From: Flavobacterium lindanitolerans | GTDB taxonomy: Bacteria > Bacteroidota > Bacteroidia > Flavobacteriales > Flavobacteriaceae | Assembly (NCBI RefSeq): GCF_002846575.1 | Contig: NZ_PJND01000007.1 | Location: 1,054,001-1,118,000 of the forward strand | Reading direction: 5' to 3' | Length of the DNA stretch: 64,000 nucleotides | Shown: positions 53,191-62,151 of the stretch, one piece after another | Layout of the letters: each line of letters begins with the position of its first letter | Numbering within the stretch: position 1 is the first letter of the stretch | Notes under the pieces: model-generated | Seen by the model: the letters and a program-made list of their open reading frames with translations, nothing else | Database searches by the model: none | What the model was told of the DNA's origin: nothing | Translations under genes and position numbers: made by a program

Positions 53191-54588
53191 TTATTTCAAT
53201 CCGTCTATACTGACATCCACTTTTCCATTCACGGTAATAAATGCAATGATGGCCTTGTTTGTGAGCTGAATCTTTTTGAATTCGATTCCTTCAATATTCC
53301 CGTTCACAAAAACACCCGGCATAGGAGAATAATTCTTCAGATAATTCATCATATTCTTTTTGCCTTCTTCAAGATTAGGTTTGATAGAGTAGCGGCAGCT
53401 TTCCTGCATCTTTCTCAACACCATTCCGGAAGCCAGCCAGTTCGCTGTTCTGATAAGCTTGTCTTTAGTGTCCAGTACATAATCCAGCTGGTCAAAATAG
53501 ATTTCTTTGGTCGCGTCGTTATATTGCGGATAGCCGGAAAGATAAATGGTTCCCGTAACCGAACCTAATAAATCCAGGGCAATAATCATTTTGTTGTTTT
53601 TTTGCCAGATATCTACCTTTTTTACGGTCACTTTTCTTTTTCCGGAACCAAACTCCTGTCCCTGGAAATTTTTTGTCATCAATTTTGAAGCATCCTGATA
53701 GGTTGAGATGGCAGCAATATTGGCAGAGATATAATCCGGCATTTTGGTTACCGGTTTTAATACGATTTTATCCCTGTCGAGTTTGTTTTTTGGTTGCTGT
53801 CCTACGATGGTTTCCATGTTGCACTTCAATCCCATCTCAAAAGAAACCATGTCTTTCTGGAGCTTGGAATTGGTCGCGTATAGTTCTATCGGCACAATAC
53901 GTAGCCAGGAATCATAGGTTTCGCTCATTTGAAATGGCGTACATATTTTTTCCAAAGCGTCTAACACGTTAGGCTTAAAATCCATTGACTTTTTAATCGC
54001 TTCGTCCAGATTATTCTCTATTTTGGATTTGAAAAGGCGAATGGCGGGATTTATCAGGTAGGTAATGGCTACGTTTTTACCTGCAATTACAATAGTAGGG
54101 CTTTCGTTCCATTCCAATGACTTTATAGAAGTATCGGTGTTCATCTTCCAGTTGGTAAGCCCAACGTCGCTTATCAGTGTAATAACACCATTCATGTTGA
54201 TTTCGCGCGTGTCGTATAGTTTAATTCCTAACCTGTCAATACCGTATCGGTAATGGATGTTGATTTTTAAAGGAAGTACGGTCTTTATTTTTCCTTTCTC
54301 TTCGGAAATTTTTATGTCGGCAAGTTTCCAGACTTTCATCTGTATGTCGTCGTCTTCAATGTTTTTATCTTCATAGATAACATCATTCAGCAGCTTATTC
54401 GTCTGACTTTCGATGTCCTTCAGCTTTATTTTTACTGGAAGGTTGATAAATGATGTCGAGTTTTCATAAACCAGAGGCGAAGCATCGTCAGGTTCCGGTT
54501 TTAAAGCCTCTATTTTCTTTGTGGTGGCACAGCTGCTCACCAGTAGTAAGGTTAGTAATGAGATTGATAGGCTAAAATATTTACCCAT
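53191..54588 (-). CDS. DUF4403 family lipoprotein
   Basis: A 465-residue protein starting MGKYFSLSISLLTLLLVSSC, a lipoprotein signal with Cys20. The rest is a DUF4403-type fold: SFINLPVKIKLKDIESQTNKLLNDVIYED at the start, paired halves with alternating strands, ending INGKVDVSIDGLK. Proteins of this kind resemble lipid-binding tubular folds, which would fit an envelope lipid role, but no function is established. Monocistronic; opposed by the oxidase cluster across a shared terminator. Confidence 0.85.
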   Translation of the reverse strand: MGKYFSLSISLLTLLLVSSCATTKKIEALKPEPDDASPLVYENSTSFINLPVKIKLKDIESQTNKLLNDVIYEDKNIEDDDIQMKVWKLADIKISEEKGKIKTVLPLKINIHYRYGIDRLGIKLYDTREINMNGVITLISDVGLTNWKMNTDTSIKSLEWNESPTIVIAGKNVAITYLINPAIRLFKSKIENNLDEAIKKSMDFKPNVLDALEKICTPFQMSETYDSWLRIVPIELYATNSKLQKDMVSFEMGLKCNMETIVGQQPKNKLDRDKIVLKPVTKMPDYISANIAAISTYQDASKLMTKNFQGQEFGSGKRKVTVKKVDIWQKNNKMIIALDLLGSVTGTIYLSGYPQYNDATKEIYFDQLDYVLDTKDKLIRTANWLASGMVLRKMQESCRYSIKPNLEEGKKNMMNYLKNYSPMPGVFVNGNIEGIEFKKIQLTNKAIIAFITVNGKVDVSIDGLK

Positions 54589-54708
54589 GTCTTTAACGAT
54601 TTAATTTCGAAGTAAATGTAAATTTATTTTTTAATATCTTTTCTAAAAAAATCTGTAACAGTTTCCCTATTTAAAAGTCTAATAATTTTATTAAGTGAGT
54701 AAAAAGGC

Positions 54709-54716
54709 TAAATTTG
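54709..54716 (+). promoter_or_regulatory. -7 element of the tolC-like operon
   Basis: TAAATTTG matches TAnnTTTG, 37 nt before the ATG at 54754, with a loose TTTT near -33. Confidence 0.48.
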
Positions 54717-54753
54717 TATTGCAATAACTTGCCCATATTGTACGTAATTATTT

Positions 54754-56196
54754 ATGAAAAAAACATTCGTCAGTAAAATTATTTTGATTTTTGCCTTGTT
54801 CTCAGGGCTCGCATCAAATGCTCAGGCAAAAAAATGGACTTTGCAGGAGTGCGTGCAATATGCATTAGATAATAATATTTCTATCAAACAAGCCGATTTA
54901 GACAGTCAGGTTGCTGAAATTGACAAGAAAGATGCCTTTGGGAATTTTTTGCCAAGCATTAACGGTAGTGCTGTCCATTCCTGGAACATTGGTCTGAACC
55001 AGAACATTACAACCGGTTTGCTTGAAAACCAGACGGTGCAGTTTACTTCTGCCGGACTAAATGCCAACATTGATATTTACAGAGGCCTTCAAAACATAAA
55101 CAGGATGAAGAAAGCCAGGCTTTCTATCATTGCAGCGCAATACAAGCTGTCTAAGATGAAAGACGATGTTTCCCTGAATGTAGCCAATGCCTTTTTACAG
55201 ATTCTTTTCAATAAGGAAAACCTGAAAGTTCAGAAAGAACAACTACAAAACAACGAAAAGCAAAAAGAAAGAACCAAAGCATTGGTTGATGCAGGTTCTG
55301 TTCCAAGAGGTGATTTGTTGGATATAGATGCTACAGTAGCCAGCAGTCAGCAGGCTGTAATCGTGGCTGAAAACACACTGCTTATCTCTAAATTGAGTCT
55401 GGCGCAGTTGCTGCAGATTGAAGATTTCCAGAATTTTGATATTCAGGACAACGACTATGAAGTAAGAGAAAGTGAAGTAATGCTGCAATCGCCTTCTGCC
55501 ATCTTTGAAAAGGCAAAGGAAGAAAGAGCCGAACTTAAAATCGCCAAAGCAAATCTGGATATAGCAGAAAAAGATGTACAGATTGCAAGAGGTGCCTATC
55601 AGCCAAGTCTGCAAGGTTTTTATAGCTTTAGTACCAGGGCTTCCTATTCAGACAGGATTGTTGATTATAATCTTAATGCACAAAACCCTACAAGGGTGAT
55701 AGGGGTTGTTGAAGGTACGAACCAGAATGTGGTTACACAAAATCTTTCTCCCATTTTAGGAAAACCGGCGCCTATTTTTGACCAGTTTAGCGATAATAAA
55801 GGACATTCTTTCGGTTTCCAATTGAATATCCCAATATTAAACGGATTATCTGCAAGAAACAATGTAGAACGTTCAAAGGTGGCTTTGGAACGCTCAAGAA
55901 CATTATACAGCCAGCAGGAACTGGATTTGGAACGAAATGTTTATACTGCTTTTACAGATGCCAAAGGTGCCTTGAAATCATATGAATCAGCATTGGTGGC
56001 ATTAGAAGCAAGAACAGAAGCGTTTAATTACGCAAAAGAAAAGTTTGAAGTCGGATTAATGAATGCTTTTGAGCTGAACCAGGCCCAGACACTGTATGTG
56101 AATGCGCAATCGGAAGTCCTGAGGACAAAATTCGATTATATCTTCAGAGTGAAAGTTTTAGAATTTTATTTCGGCATACCTATCCAAAAACAATAA
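54754..56196 (+). CDS. TolC-family outer membrane efflux protein
   Basis: A 480-residue outer membrane factor with signal peptide (MKKTFVSKIILIFALFSGLASNAQA) and the duplicated long helices of TolC: WTLQECVQYALDNNISIKQADLDSQVAEIDKKDA and GLSARNNVERSKVALERSRTLYSQQELDLERNVYTAF. It forms the trans-envelope channel of an efflux or type I-like export system. The adaptor gene follows after 6 nt. Confidence 0.93.
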   Translation: MKKTFVSKIILIFALFSGLASNAQAKKWTLQECVQYALDNNISIKQADLDSQVAEIDKKDAFGNFLPSINGSAVHSWNIGLNQNITTGLLENQTVQFTSAGLNANIDIYRGLQNINRMKKARLSIIAAQYKLSKMKDDVSLNVANAFLQILFNKENLKVQKEQLQNNEKQKERTKALVDAGSVPRGDLLDIDATVASSQQAVIVAENTLLISKLSLAQLLQIEDFQNFDIQDNDYEVRESEVMLQSPSAIFEKAKEERAELKIAKANLDIAEKDVQIARGAYQPSLQGFYSFSTRASYSDRIVDYNLNAQNPTRVIGVVEGTNQNVVTQNLSPILGKPAPIFDQFSDNKGHSFGFQLNIPILNGLSARNNVERSKVALERSRTLYSQQELDLERNVYTAFTDAKGALKSYESALVALEARTEAFNYAKEKFEVGLMNAFELNQAQTLYVNAQSEVLRTKFDYIFRVKVLEFYFGIPIQKQ

Positions 56197-56202
56197 GTTA
56201 TT

Positions 56203-57519
56203 ATGAAAAAGAAGACTGTTTATTATATGTTAGGAGGAGCTATTCTTCTGATAATTGTTTTGTTAGTGCTTTCAAAAGCAGGCATTCTGGGAAATAAAGA
56301 AAAAGGGAAAGAGATAGAGGTTGCCCAGGTAGATGCCATGACGATTATTGAAACAGTTTCTGCAACAGGAAAAATCCAGCCCGAAATTGAAGTAAAGATA
56401 TCTTCTGAAGTATCAGGAGAAATTATTGACCTGCCTGTAAAAGAAGGTCAGGTAGTGAAAAAAGGTGACCTCTTGGTTCGAATCAATCCGGATTTGTACA
56501 CTTCGGGACTTAACCGTTCTGTAGCGAGCCTTTCCGGAACTAAAGCCGGATTAAGCCAGGCCGATGCGCAGTTCAAAGAAGCAAAGGCAAATTACGAAAG
56601 AAATAAGACGCTTTTTGAAAAAGGAATAATCTCAAAATCGGATTGGGACAAGGCCGTTTCTTCTTATGAAGTAGCCCAGGCTACAAAACAATCGGCCTAT
56701 TACAATGTTCAGAGTGCTTCGGCAACGGTAAATGAAGCCAGAGATAATTTAGGAAGAACAACAATTTATTCGCCAGCCGACGGTACTATTTCTTCATTAG
56801 GTGTAGAATTGGGAGAAAGAGTATTGGGAACACAACAAATGACCGGTACAGAACTTTTAAGGGTGGCAAACCTTAACAATATGGAAGTGGAAGTAGATGT
56901 AAACGAAAATGATATTGTTAAGATTAATGTGGGCGATTCTGCAAAAGTAGAAGTTGATGCCTATCTTAAAAAAGAATTCAGGGGAATTGTGACCAGTATT
57001 TCAAATTCTGCCAGTACGGCTCTGACTGCTGATCAGGTAACCAATTTCAAAGTAAAAGTAAGAATCCTGAAAGAATCATATGCAGATTTGCTGGAAGGTA
57101 AACCGGCTAATTTTTCTCCTTTCAGACCAGGAATGACAGCAACGGTAGATATTATCACAAAAAGAAAAGAGAATGTCTTATCGGTCCCTATTAGTTCTGT
57201 CGTAGTAAAATCAGATACTTCCGCTACTGCAAAGCCAGTGGTCGTAAAATCAAAAGATGGCCAGAACAATAACCAAAAGGCTCCAAAATCAGACAAGAAG
57301 TTTGAATGCGTTTTTGTAAAAGAAGGAGATAAGGCCAAGCTTAGGGTTATAAAAACGGGAATTCAGGATGATACTAATATTGAGGTTTCATCAGGTTTGA
57401 AAAAAGGGGATGTTGTTATTGTAGGTCCTTATGCTACAGTAACCAAAGATTTGAATTCCGGAGATTTGGTATATGTGAAGAAAGATGATAAAGCTAAAAA
57501 AGATAAGCCTAAAAAATAA
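56203..57519 (+). CDS. HlyD/RND-type periplasmic adaptor protein
   Basis: A 438-residue membrane fusion protein. After an N-terminal anchor helix (about 7-27) come the lipoyl half-domain PEIEVKISSEVSGEIIDLPVKEGQVVKKGDLLVRIN, a coiled-coil hairpin (about 105-185), the second lipoyl half TIYSPADGTISSLGVELGERVLG and beta-barrel domains. The C-terminus is Lys/Asp-rich. It bridges the TolC channel to an inner membrane pump, probably MacB-like (ABC) or RND, but no pump gene is present nearby. Its stop overlaps the tsaB ATG. Confidence 0.92.
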   Translation: MKKKTVYYMLGGAILLIIVLLVLSKAGILGNKEKGKEIEVAQVDAMTIIETVSATGKIQPEIEVKISSEVSGEIIDLPVKEGQVVKKGDLLVRINPDLYTSGLNRSVASLSGTKAGLSQADAQFKEAKANYERNKTLFEKGIISKSDWDKAVSSYEVAQATKQSAYYNVQSASATVNEARDNLGRTTIYSPADGTISSLGVELGERVLGTQQMTGTELLRVANLNNMEVEVDVNENDIVKINVGDSAKVEVDAYLKKEFRGIVTSISNSASTALTADQVTNFKVKVRILKESYADLLEGKPANFSPFRPGMTATVDIITKRKENVLSVPISSVVVKSDTSATAKPVVVKSKDGQNNNQKAPKSDKKFECVFVKEGDKAKLRVIKTGIQDDTNIEVSSGLKKGDVVIVGPYATVTKDLNSGDLVYVKKDDKAKKDKPKK

Positions 57520-58178
57520 TGTCCTATATACTCAATATTGAAACAGCTACAAAAAACTGTTCGGTAAGTATTGCCAAAGAAGGGAAAACGCTTTTTTGCA
57601 AAGAAATGTCAGAACAGGGTTTTTCACATGCAGAGAAACTACATGTTTTTATTGCGGACTCTCTGGAGGCATTAAAGATTGATTTTTCAGATTTGGCTGC
57701 CATAGCTGTAAGTCAGGGACCGGGTTCCTATACGGGACTAAGAATAGGTGTTTCTGCGGCAAAAGGCTTATGCTATGCCCTGAATATTCCACTAATAGCA
57801 ATTGATACTTTAGAAATACTAACCAGACAGCTTACGGTTTCTGAGGGATTAATTATCCCTATGATTGATGCGAGAAGAATGGAGGTTTATGATGCCATTT
57901 TTGACAGCCAGCATACTAAAATACGCGAAACCAAAGCAGAAATCATTACTGAAGATGTCTTTACAGATTTTGAAGGAACCATCCATCTTTTGGGTGATGG
58001 TGCAATGAAATGTGCAGAAATATTAAACGACAGCAGATTTTTGTATCATCCGGAGGCCATCTATCCTTCTGCTAAAGAAATGAGCAGCCTTTCCTTTGAT
58101 AAGCATAAAAAAAGCGACATCGTAGATGTCGCTTACTTTGAACCTTTCTATCTGAAAGATTTTATATTACATAAGTGA
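57519..58178 (+). CDS. tsaB: tRNA threonylcarbamoyladenosine biosynthesis protein TsaB
   Basis: TsaB (219 aa) is the partner of TsaD in adding t6A37 to tRNAs that read ANN codons. The ASKHA fold is clear: ILNIETATKNCSVSIAKEG, the signature AVSQGPGSYTGLRIGVSAAKGLCYAL, and ARRMEVYDAIF. It overlaps the efflux adaptor by one base (TAATG), an odd operon partner. Its 3' end overlaps the convergent gene by 12 bp and contains a terminator for it. Confidence 0.95.
   Translation: MSYILNIETATKNCSVSIAKEGKTLFCKEMSEQGFSHAEKLHVFIADSLEALKIDFSDLAAIAVSQGPGSYTGLRIGVSAAKGLCYALNIPLIAIDTLEILTRQLTVSEGLIIPMIDARRMEVYDAIFDSQHTKIRETKAEIITEDVFTDFEGTIHLLGDGAMKCAEILNDSRFLYHPEAIYPSAKEMSSLSFDKHKKSDIVDVAYFEPFYLKDFILHK
58106..58134 (-). 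terminator. terminator for the 58167-58856 gene, inside tsaB
   Basis: On the reverse strand AAGCGACATC, loop TAC, GATGTCGCTT is followed by seven T residues. It lies 33 nt after the stop of the minus-strand gene and wholly within the tsaB coding sequence, where it encodes KKSDIVDVAY on the plus strand. Confidence 0.85.
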
Positions 58179-58856
58179 ATTTATGAATCTCCCTAGCTGA
58201 TTAAGGTCAGCATCTTCAGAAAATGAAATTTTATTTTCCTTGATGAAAGAAGCAATTTCTTTTTCTTTTTCCGGTACTATAGAAACGATTGCTTTCTTCT
58301 TTAAAGGCAAAGTTTTTATTTCTGAGTCACCTATTTTGATGAAATATTCGTCTTTCATTTTTGTATAGGCTGCTGGCTTGTAAGTGTCATATCCGGAAGC
58401 AGGGTGTACTTCTGGTTTAAGATATACCGTTTCAGATTTGTAAATCTTTACTTTCGGATTGTTGCTCACTAATTTTAAATAACCTTCTTTCTTTACTCCT
58501 TTTTCATTGGTGTAAGGCACATACTCATAAGAAATACCGCCATTTACCATATTGATTACCATGTTTGTTTCAGCAGGTACAATTTTAATATCATCATTAA
58601 CGCTCACTTCCATATCATCTGTATAGGCATTGTGTCTTACCAGAATGATTTCATTAGAACCTACAATTTTGGCAGGTAAGAAAGTTTCGTTAAAGTACTT
58701 TGAACCGGCTGTTTTATCAACCGCATTTTTATTGTTAAATCTTCTTTCATTTGTGGCGATGTCATTAACAGTCTGTTGCGCCGAAAGAACTTGCGCTTCA
58801 GCAAAATTTGAAAATAATGCTGTGAGAGAAATGCTTAAAAAAAGTATTTTTTTCAT
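58167..58856 (-). CDS. secreted protein of unknown function
   Basis: A 229-residue protein with a clear signal peptide (MKKILFLSISLTALFSNFAEAQ). The mature part has no motif I recognise; it is rich in Lys and beta-strand patterns, with VGSNEIILVRHNAYTDDMEVSVNDD and a helical C-terminus KEIASFIKENKISFSEDADLNQLGRFINSLM. It is probably periplasmic or surface-exposed. Its 3' end overlaps tsaB by 12 bp. Confidence 0.78.
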   Translation of the reverse strand: MKKILFLSISLTALFSNFAEAQVLSAQQTVNDIATNERRFNNKNAVDKTAGSKYFNETFLPAKIVGSNEIILVRHNAYTDDMEVSVNDDIKIVPAETNMVINMVNGGISYEYVPYTNEKGVKKEGYLKLVSNNPKVKIYKSETVYLKPEVHPASGYDTYKPAAYTKMKDEYFIKIGDSEIKTLPLKKKAIVSIVPEKEKEIASFIKENKISFSEDADLNQLGRFINSLM

Positions 58857-58891
58857 GTTTTTAAATTATTAATTCTAGTTTTTAGTTTTTA

Positions 58892-59701
58892 TTATGTAGT
58901 TGCTTTAATAAACGGATTTTTTTCTGTCTTTTCTAACTCGGTCAATATTTGCTCCAATACATCAGAACTCATATTTCCAAAATTTTCATTCTTGGCCCAT
59001 GGTCTTGCTACCAAATTTATGCCATTGTCTGTTAAATCACTGACAACTATAGCAGGAGCCGGATTTTTTAACACTTGCGGATGTTTTTTCATAATATCCA
59101 TTATCGTGTCTTTTACCTGTTTTATATCGGCTTCATAGTTTATCTTGACAATTAAATCAGCCCTTCTGTTATTGTTTTGGGAAAAATTCTTGATTTTATT
59201 ATTTGAAAGTATCCCGTTTGGTATATAGACTATCTGATTGGATGCCGTCAGCAGCTTGGTCGTAAAAATCTGAATTTCCAAAACTTTCGCTGTTTCTCCC
59301 TGCGCCTCAATCGTATCCCCAACCCTAAAAGGCTTGAATAATATGATAAGCACGCCTCCTGCGAAATTAGAAAGAGAACCTTGTAAGGATAATCCAATGG
59401 CAAGACCGGCCGCTCCCAGAATAGCAACAAATGACGATGTTTCGACTCCAAGCTGTGAGATAAATGCCACAAATAGCAATACTCTCAATACCCAAATCAA
59501 GATATTTGCTAAGAACGTAGTCAGTGTCGGTTCAAGATTTCGACTGATCATTATTTTTGTGGCTAGGCGGTTTAAAAGCCGTATTCCCCACAAACCTGCA
59601 AAAAGTAGTAAGAAAGCGGATACCAGTTTAGGGGAATAGTCCACCAAAATTGTAATAATGCGATCTGTAAAAGTTTCTATTTTTTGGGCGTCAATCAACA
59701 T
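58892..59701 (-). CDS. small-conductance mechanosensitive channel (MscS family)
   Basis: MscS-type channels open under membrane tension and release solutes on osmotic downshock. I use the ATG at 59701 (MLIDAQKIETF, 269 aa); an upstream TTG is less likely. Three N-terminal helices are followed by the pore helix VAILGAAGLAIGLSLQGSLSNFAGGVLIILFKPFRVGDTIEAQG, then the beta domain with VLEIQIFTTKL and a C-terminal alpha/beta vestibule. The length fits the minimal MscS. A TAGATTTG -7 box lies upstream at 59728-59735. Confidence 0.93.
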   Translation of the reverse strand: MLIDAQKIETFTDRIITILVDYSPKLVSAFLLLFAGLWGIRLLNRLATKIMISRNLEPTLTTFLANILIWVLRVLLFVAFISQLGVETSSFVAILGAAGLAIGLSLQGSLSNFAGGVLIILFKPFRVGDTIEAQGETAKVLEIQIFTTKLLTASNQIVYIPNGILSNNKIKNFSQNNNRRADLIVKINYEADIKQVKDTIMDIMKKHPQVLKNPAPAIVVSDLTDNGINLVARPWAKNENFGNMSSDVLEQILTELEKTEKNPFIKATT

Positions 59702-59808
59702 CCTCAGACACAATTTTTTTAAAGAGTCAAATCTAATAATTTAAAAAATAAATTTTTGTTAAATTTTAAACAATTAATAGTTTTTGCTATACAATTTTAT
59801 GATACGTA

Positions 59809-61827
59809 TTAACATTTTATGGCATTTAGTATGGAAATTATGTCTTCTAACGGCTGTTCACAGGTTTTATTTTGGCATAAGTAGAATAAATCTTTTCCTT
59901 TTTCAAATCGAGCTTTTAAGAAAGGAAGTTCTGACGGTTTGTGAGTTCCTGCCAACACAACATTGGGGAGGTATTCTTTTTGTAGTAAAAGAATATTTTC
60001 CAAGGCGTTTTCTCCACAGACAGCTAGTTCCTTGTTGCTGTCTGAAAAGTTTAAGAAAGCATGCAGCCAATTTGAGAAAGCAGATGGATAGTCTATGTTT
60101 GGAAGAATATGGTTCAGCATTTTTTGAGCTACGGCTTCATAGTATGAATTTTCAAAATAAATGCCCAGTTTGTAAAGGTTATTAGCCATGGCAGAATTGG
60201 AGGCTACAATCACATTGTCTTCCAGTTCGTAATGTTTTGTAATCAGTGCAGTATCTATATCAGAAGTAAAGGTGAAAAAGCCACTGGCCGGTTCATAAAA
60301 ATGGTCAAAGCAATAATCTGTCAGCTGCCTGGAATTTTGGAGCCATTTTCCATCAAGGGTAGTTTCATAGAGGCTGATAAAGGCTTCAATTACGAAGCAA
60401 TAATCTTCAAGATAGCCATTAATGGTGTTTTTCTCATTTTTATGGTTGTGAAGCAGATTTCCTTCGGACGTCCAAAGATTCTCAATGATAAAATCAGCAT
60501 TTTTCAGGGCAATGTTTAAATAGCTTTCGTTTCCTATCGCTTTATAGGCATCAACGAATCCTTTTAGCATTAATGCGTTCCATGAAGTAAGGCATTTGTC
60601 GTCCAATCGGGGTTTTTTTCTTTTTTTCCTTGAAGCGTAGAGCAATTTTTCCCAGTTTTCTTTTTTGTTTTGTAATTCAATAACCTCTAAATTGAAGCGT
60701 TGAGCGATTGTTTCCAATGACTCGGATTGAATCAAAACATAGTTGCCGTTTTCCCAATAGCCAAAATCATTTATATTGAAAACAATAGCAAACAGTTCAA
60801 AATCTTCTCCTACTATAGTTCTCAGTTCTTCTTTATTCCAGACATAGTAAGCACCTTCTTCCAAATGTCCTTGTGTGGTAAGGCTATCTGCATCCAATGC
60901 CGAATAAAAACCACCGTTTGGAGCAGTGAGCTCTTTTGAAATAAAGGATAATGTTTTTTCGATGGTTTTCTTATATAAAGGATTATGGGTAAGTCTGTAA
61001 GCTTCTGAATATAAAGAAACCAGCTGTCCGTTATCATAAAGCATTTTTTCAAAGTGCGGTACATGCCATTTCATATCGACAGAATAGCGTGAAAAACCAC
61101 CGCCCACTGTGTCGAATAATCCTCCGTAAGCCATTCTTGTAAGTGTCAGGTTCACAAATTCAGATAATTCGGAATCTTTTTCCTGATAGGCATAACGCAA
61201 CAGGAAAGAATAATTGCATGGCATCATGAATTTTGGAGCTCTACTGTATCCGCCAAATTCCCAATCAAAGCTTTTTTTCCATTTTTCAACAAGTGCTTTA
61301 AGATTATCAGCGTCAAAGTTGGCATTATTGTCGGGTTGCTGCACCAGGCTGATGGCATTGATTCCCTGATGCAATTTTTCTGCATAGTCCAGCATTTTTT
61401 CAGGGGCAGACAAATAAAGCTGCTGCAGTTGTTCGAGTGTGTCCATCCATTCTTCTTTTCTGAAATAGGTTCCTCCCCATACAGGTCTGCCATCAGGCAG
61501 ACACACTACGTTCATGGGCCAGCCTCCGCGACCGGTCATAATCTGGACGGCTTTCATATAAACCGCATCAATATCCGGTCTTTCTTCTCTGTCGACTTTG
61601 ATATTGATGAAACTTCTGTTCATTACCGCCGCCGCCGCCGTATCTTCAAAAGTTTCGTGTTCCATGACATGGCACCAATGGCAGGCCGAATAGCCTACGC
61701 TAACAATTATCAGTTTGTTGGTTTCTTTGGCCAGTTCTAAAGATTTTGGGTTCCAGGCTTTCCAATGTACGGGATTGTTGGCATGTTGCAGCAGGTAAGG
61801 GCTGGTTTCAAATTGCAGTTCATTCAT
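59809..61827 (-). CDS. thioredoxin domain-containing protein, YyaL/DUF255 type
   Basis: A 672-residue protein of the YyaL/SSP411 family. The N-terminal thioredoxin-like domain (about 1-165) has the conserved SACHWCHVMEHETFED with Cys49 and Cys52. The remaining residues form an alpha/alpha barrel of the six-hairpin glycosidase type, with VGGGFSRYSVDMKWHVPHFEKMLYDNGQ and YYVWNKEELR. Function is unknown for bacteria; no signal peptide, so cytoplasmic. Monocistronic. Confidence 0.92.
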   Translation of the reverse strand: MNELQFETSPYLLQHANNPVHWKAWNPKSLELAKETNKLIIVSVGYSACHWCHVMEHETFEDTAAAAVMNRSFINIKVDREERPDIDAVYMKAVQIMTGRGGWPMNVVCLPDGRPVWGGTYFRKEEWMDTLEQLQQLYLSAPEKMLDYAEKLHQGINAISLVQQPDNNANFDADNLKALVEKWKKSFDWEFGGYSRAPKFMMPCNYSFLLRYAYQEKDSELSEFVNLTLTRMAYGGLFDTVGGGFSRYSVDMKWHVPHFEKMLYDNGQLVSLYSEAYRLTHNPLYKKTIEKTLSFISKELTAPNGGFYSALDADSLTTQGHLEEGAYYVWNKEELRTIVGEDFELFAIVFNINDFGYWENGNYVLIQSESLETIAQRFNLEVIELQNKKENWEKLLYASRKKRKKPRLDDKCLTSWNALMLKGFVDAYKAIGNESYLNIALKNADFIIENLWTSEGNLLHNHKNEKNTINGYLEDYCFVIEAFISLYETTLDGKWLQNSRQLTDYCFDHFYEPASGFFTFTSDIDTALITKHYELEDNVIVASNSAMANNLYKLGIYFENSYYEAVAQKMLNHILPNIDYPSAFSNWLHAFLNFSDSNKELAVCGENALENILLLQKEYLPNVVLAGTHKPSELPFLKARFEKGKDLFYLCQNKTCEQPLEDIISILNAIKC

Positions 61828-61845
61828 GGTAAGATTCTAAATTAT

Positions 61846-61874
61846 AAAAAAAGCGTTCCGATTTCGAAACGCTT
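61846..61874 (-). terminator. terminator of the dodecin gene
   Basis: On the reverse strand AAGCGTT, a ten-base loop, AACGCTT and seven T residues. It lies about 23 nt after the dodecin stop. Confidence 0.75.
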
Positions 61875-61896
61875 AAATGTACAATGATTTGAGTGT

Positions 61897-62097
61897 TTAT
61901 TCTAACTCGAAGGTAAGTTTTAAAGTTACCCTAAATTCTTTAACCGATCCGTTTTCCACGGTAGCACTTTGGTCCTGGACATAAACCGATTTTATGTTTT
62001 TTAAAGTTTTTGATGCTTTTGAAACGGCCTTCCTAGTCGCATCTTCCCAGCTTGTATCCGAGCTTGAAAGAATCTCGATTACTTTTAATACAGACAT
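61897..62097 (-). CDS. dodecin family flavin-binding protein
   Basis: A 66-residue dodecin: SVLKVIEILSSSDTSWEDATRKAVSKASKTLKNIKSVYVQDQSATVENGSVKEFRVTLKLTFELE, which covers the whole domain. Dodecins form 12-subunit shells that store flavin. The Trp17 expected between stacked flavins is present (TSWEDA). Confidence 0.93.
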   Translation of the reverse strand: MSVLKVIEILSSSDTSWEDATRKAVSKASKTLKNIKSVYVQDQSATVENGSVKEFRVTLKLTFELE

Positions 62098-62151
62098 AAT
62101 TTGCTAGTTTTAAATTGTTTATCCAATAAAGATAGCAAATAATTGTCATTT

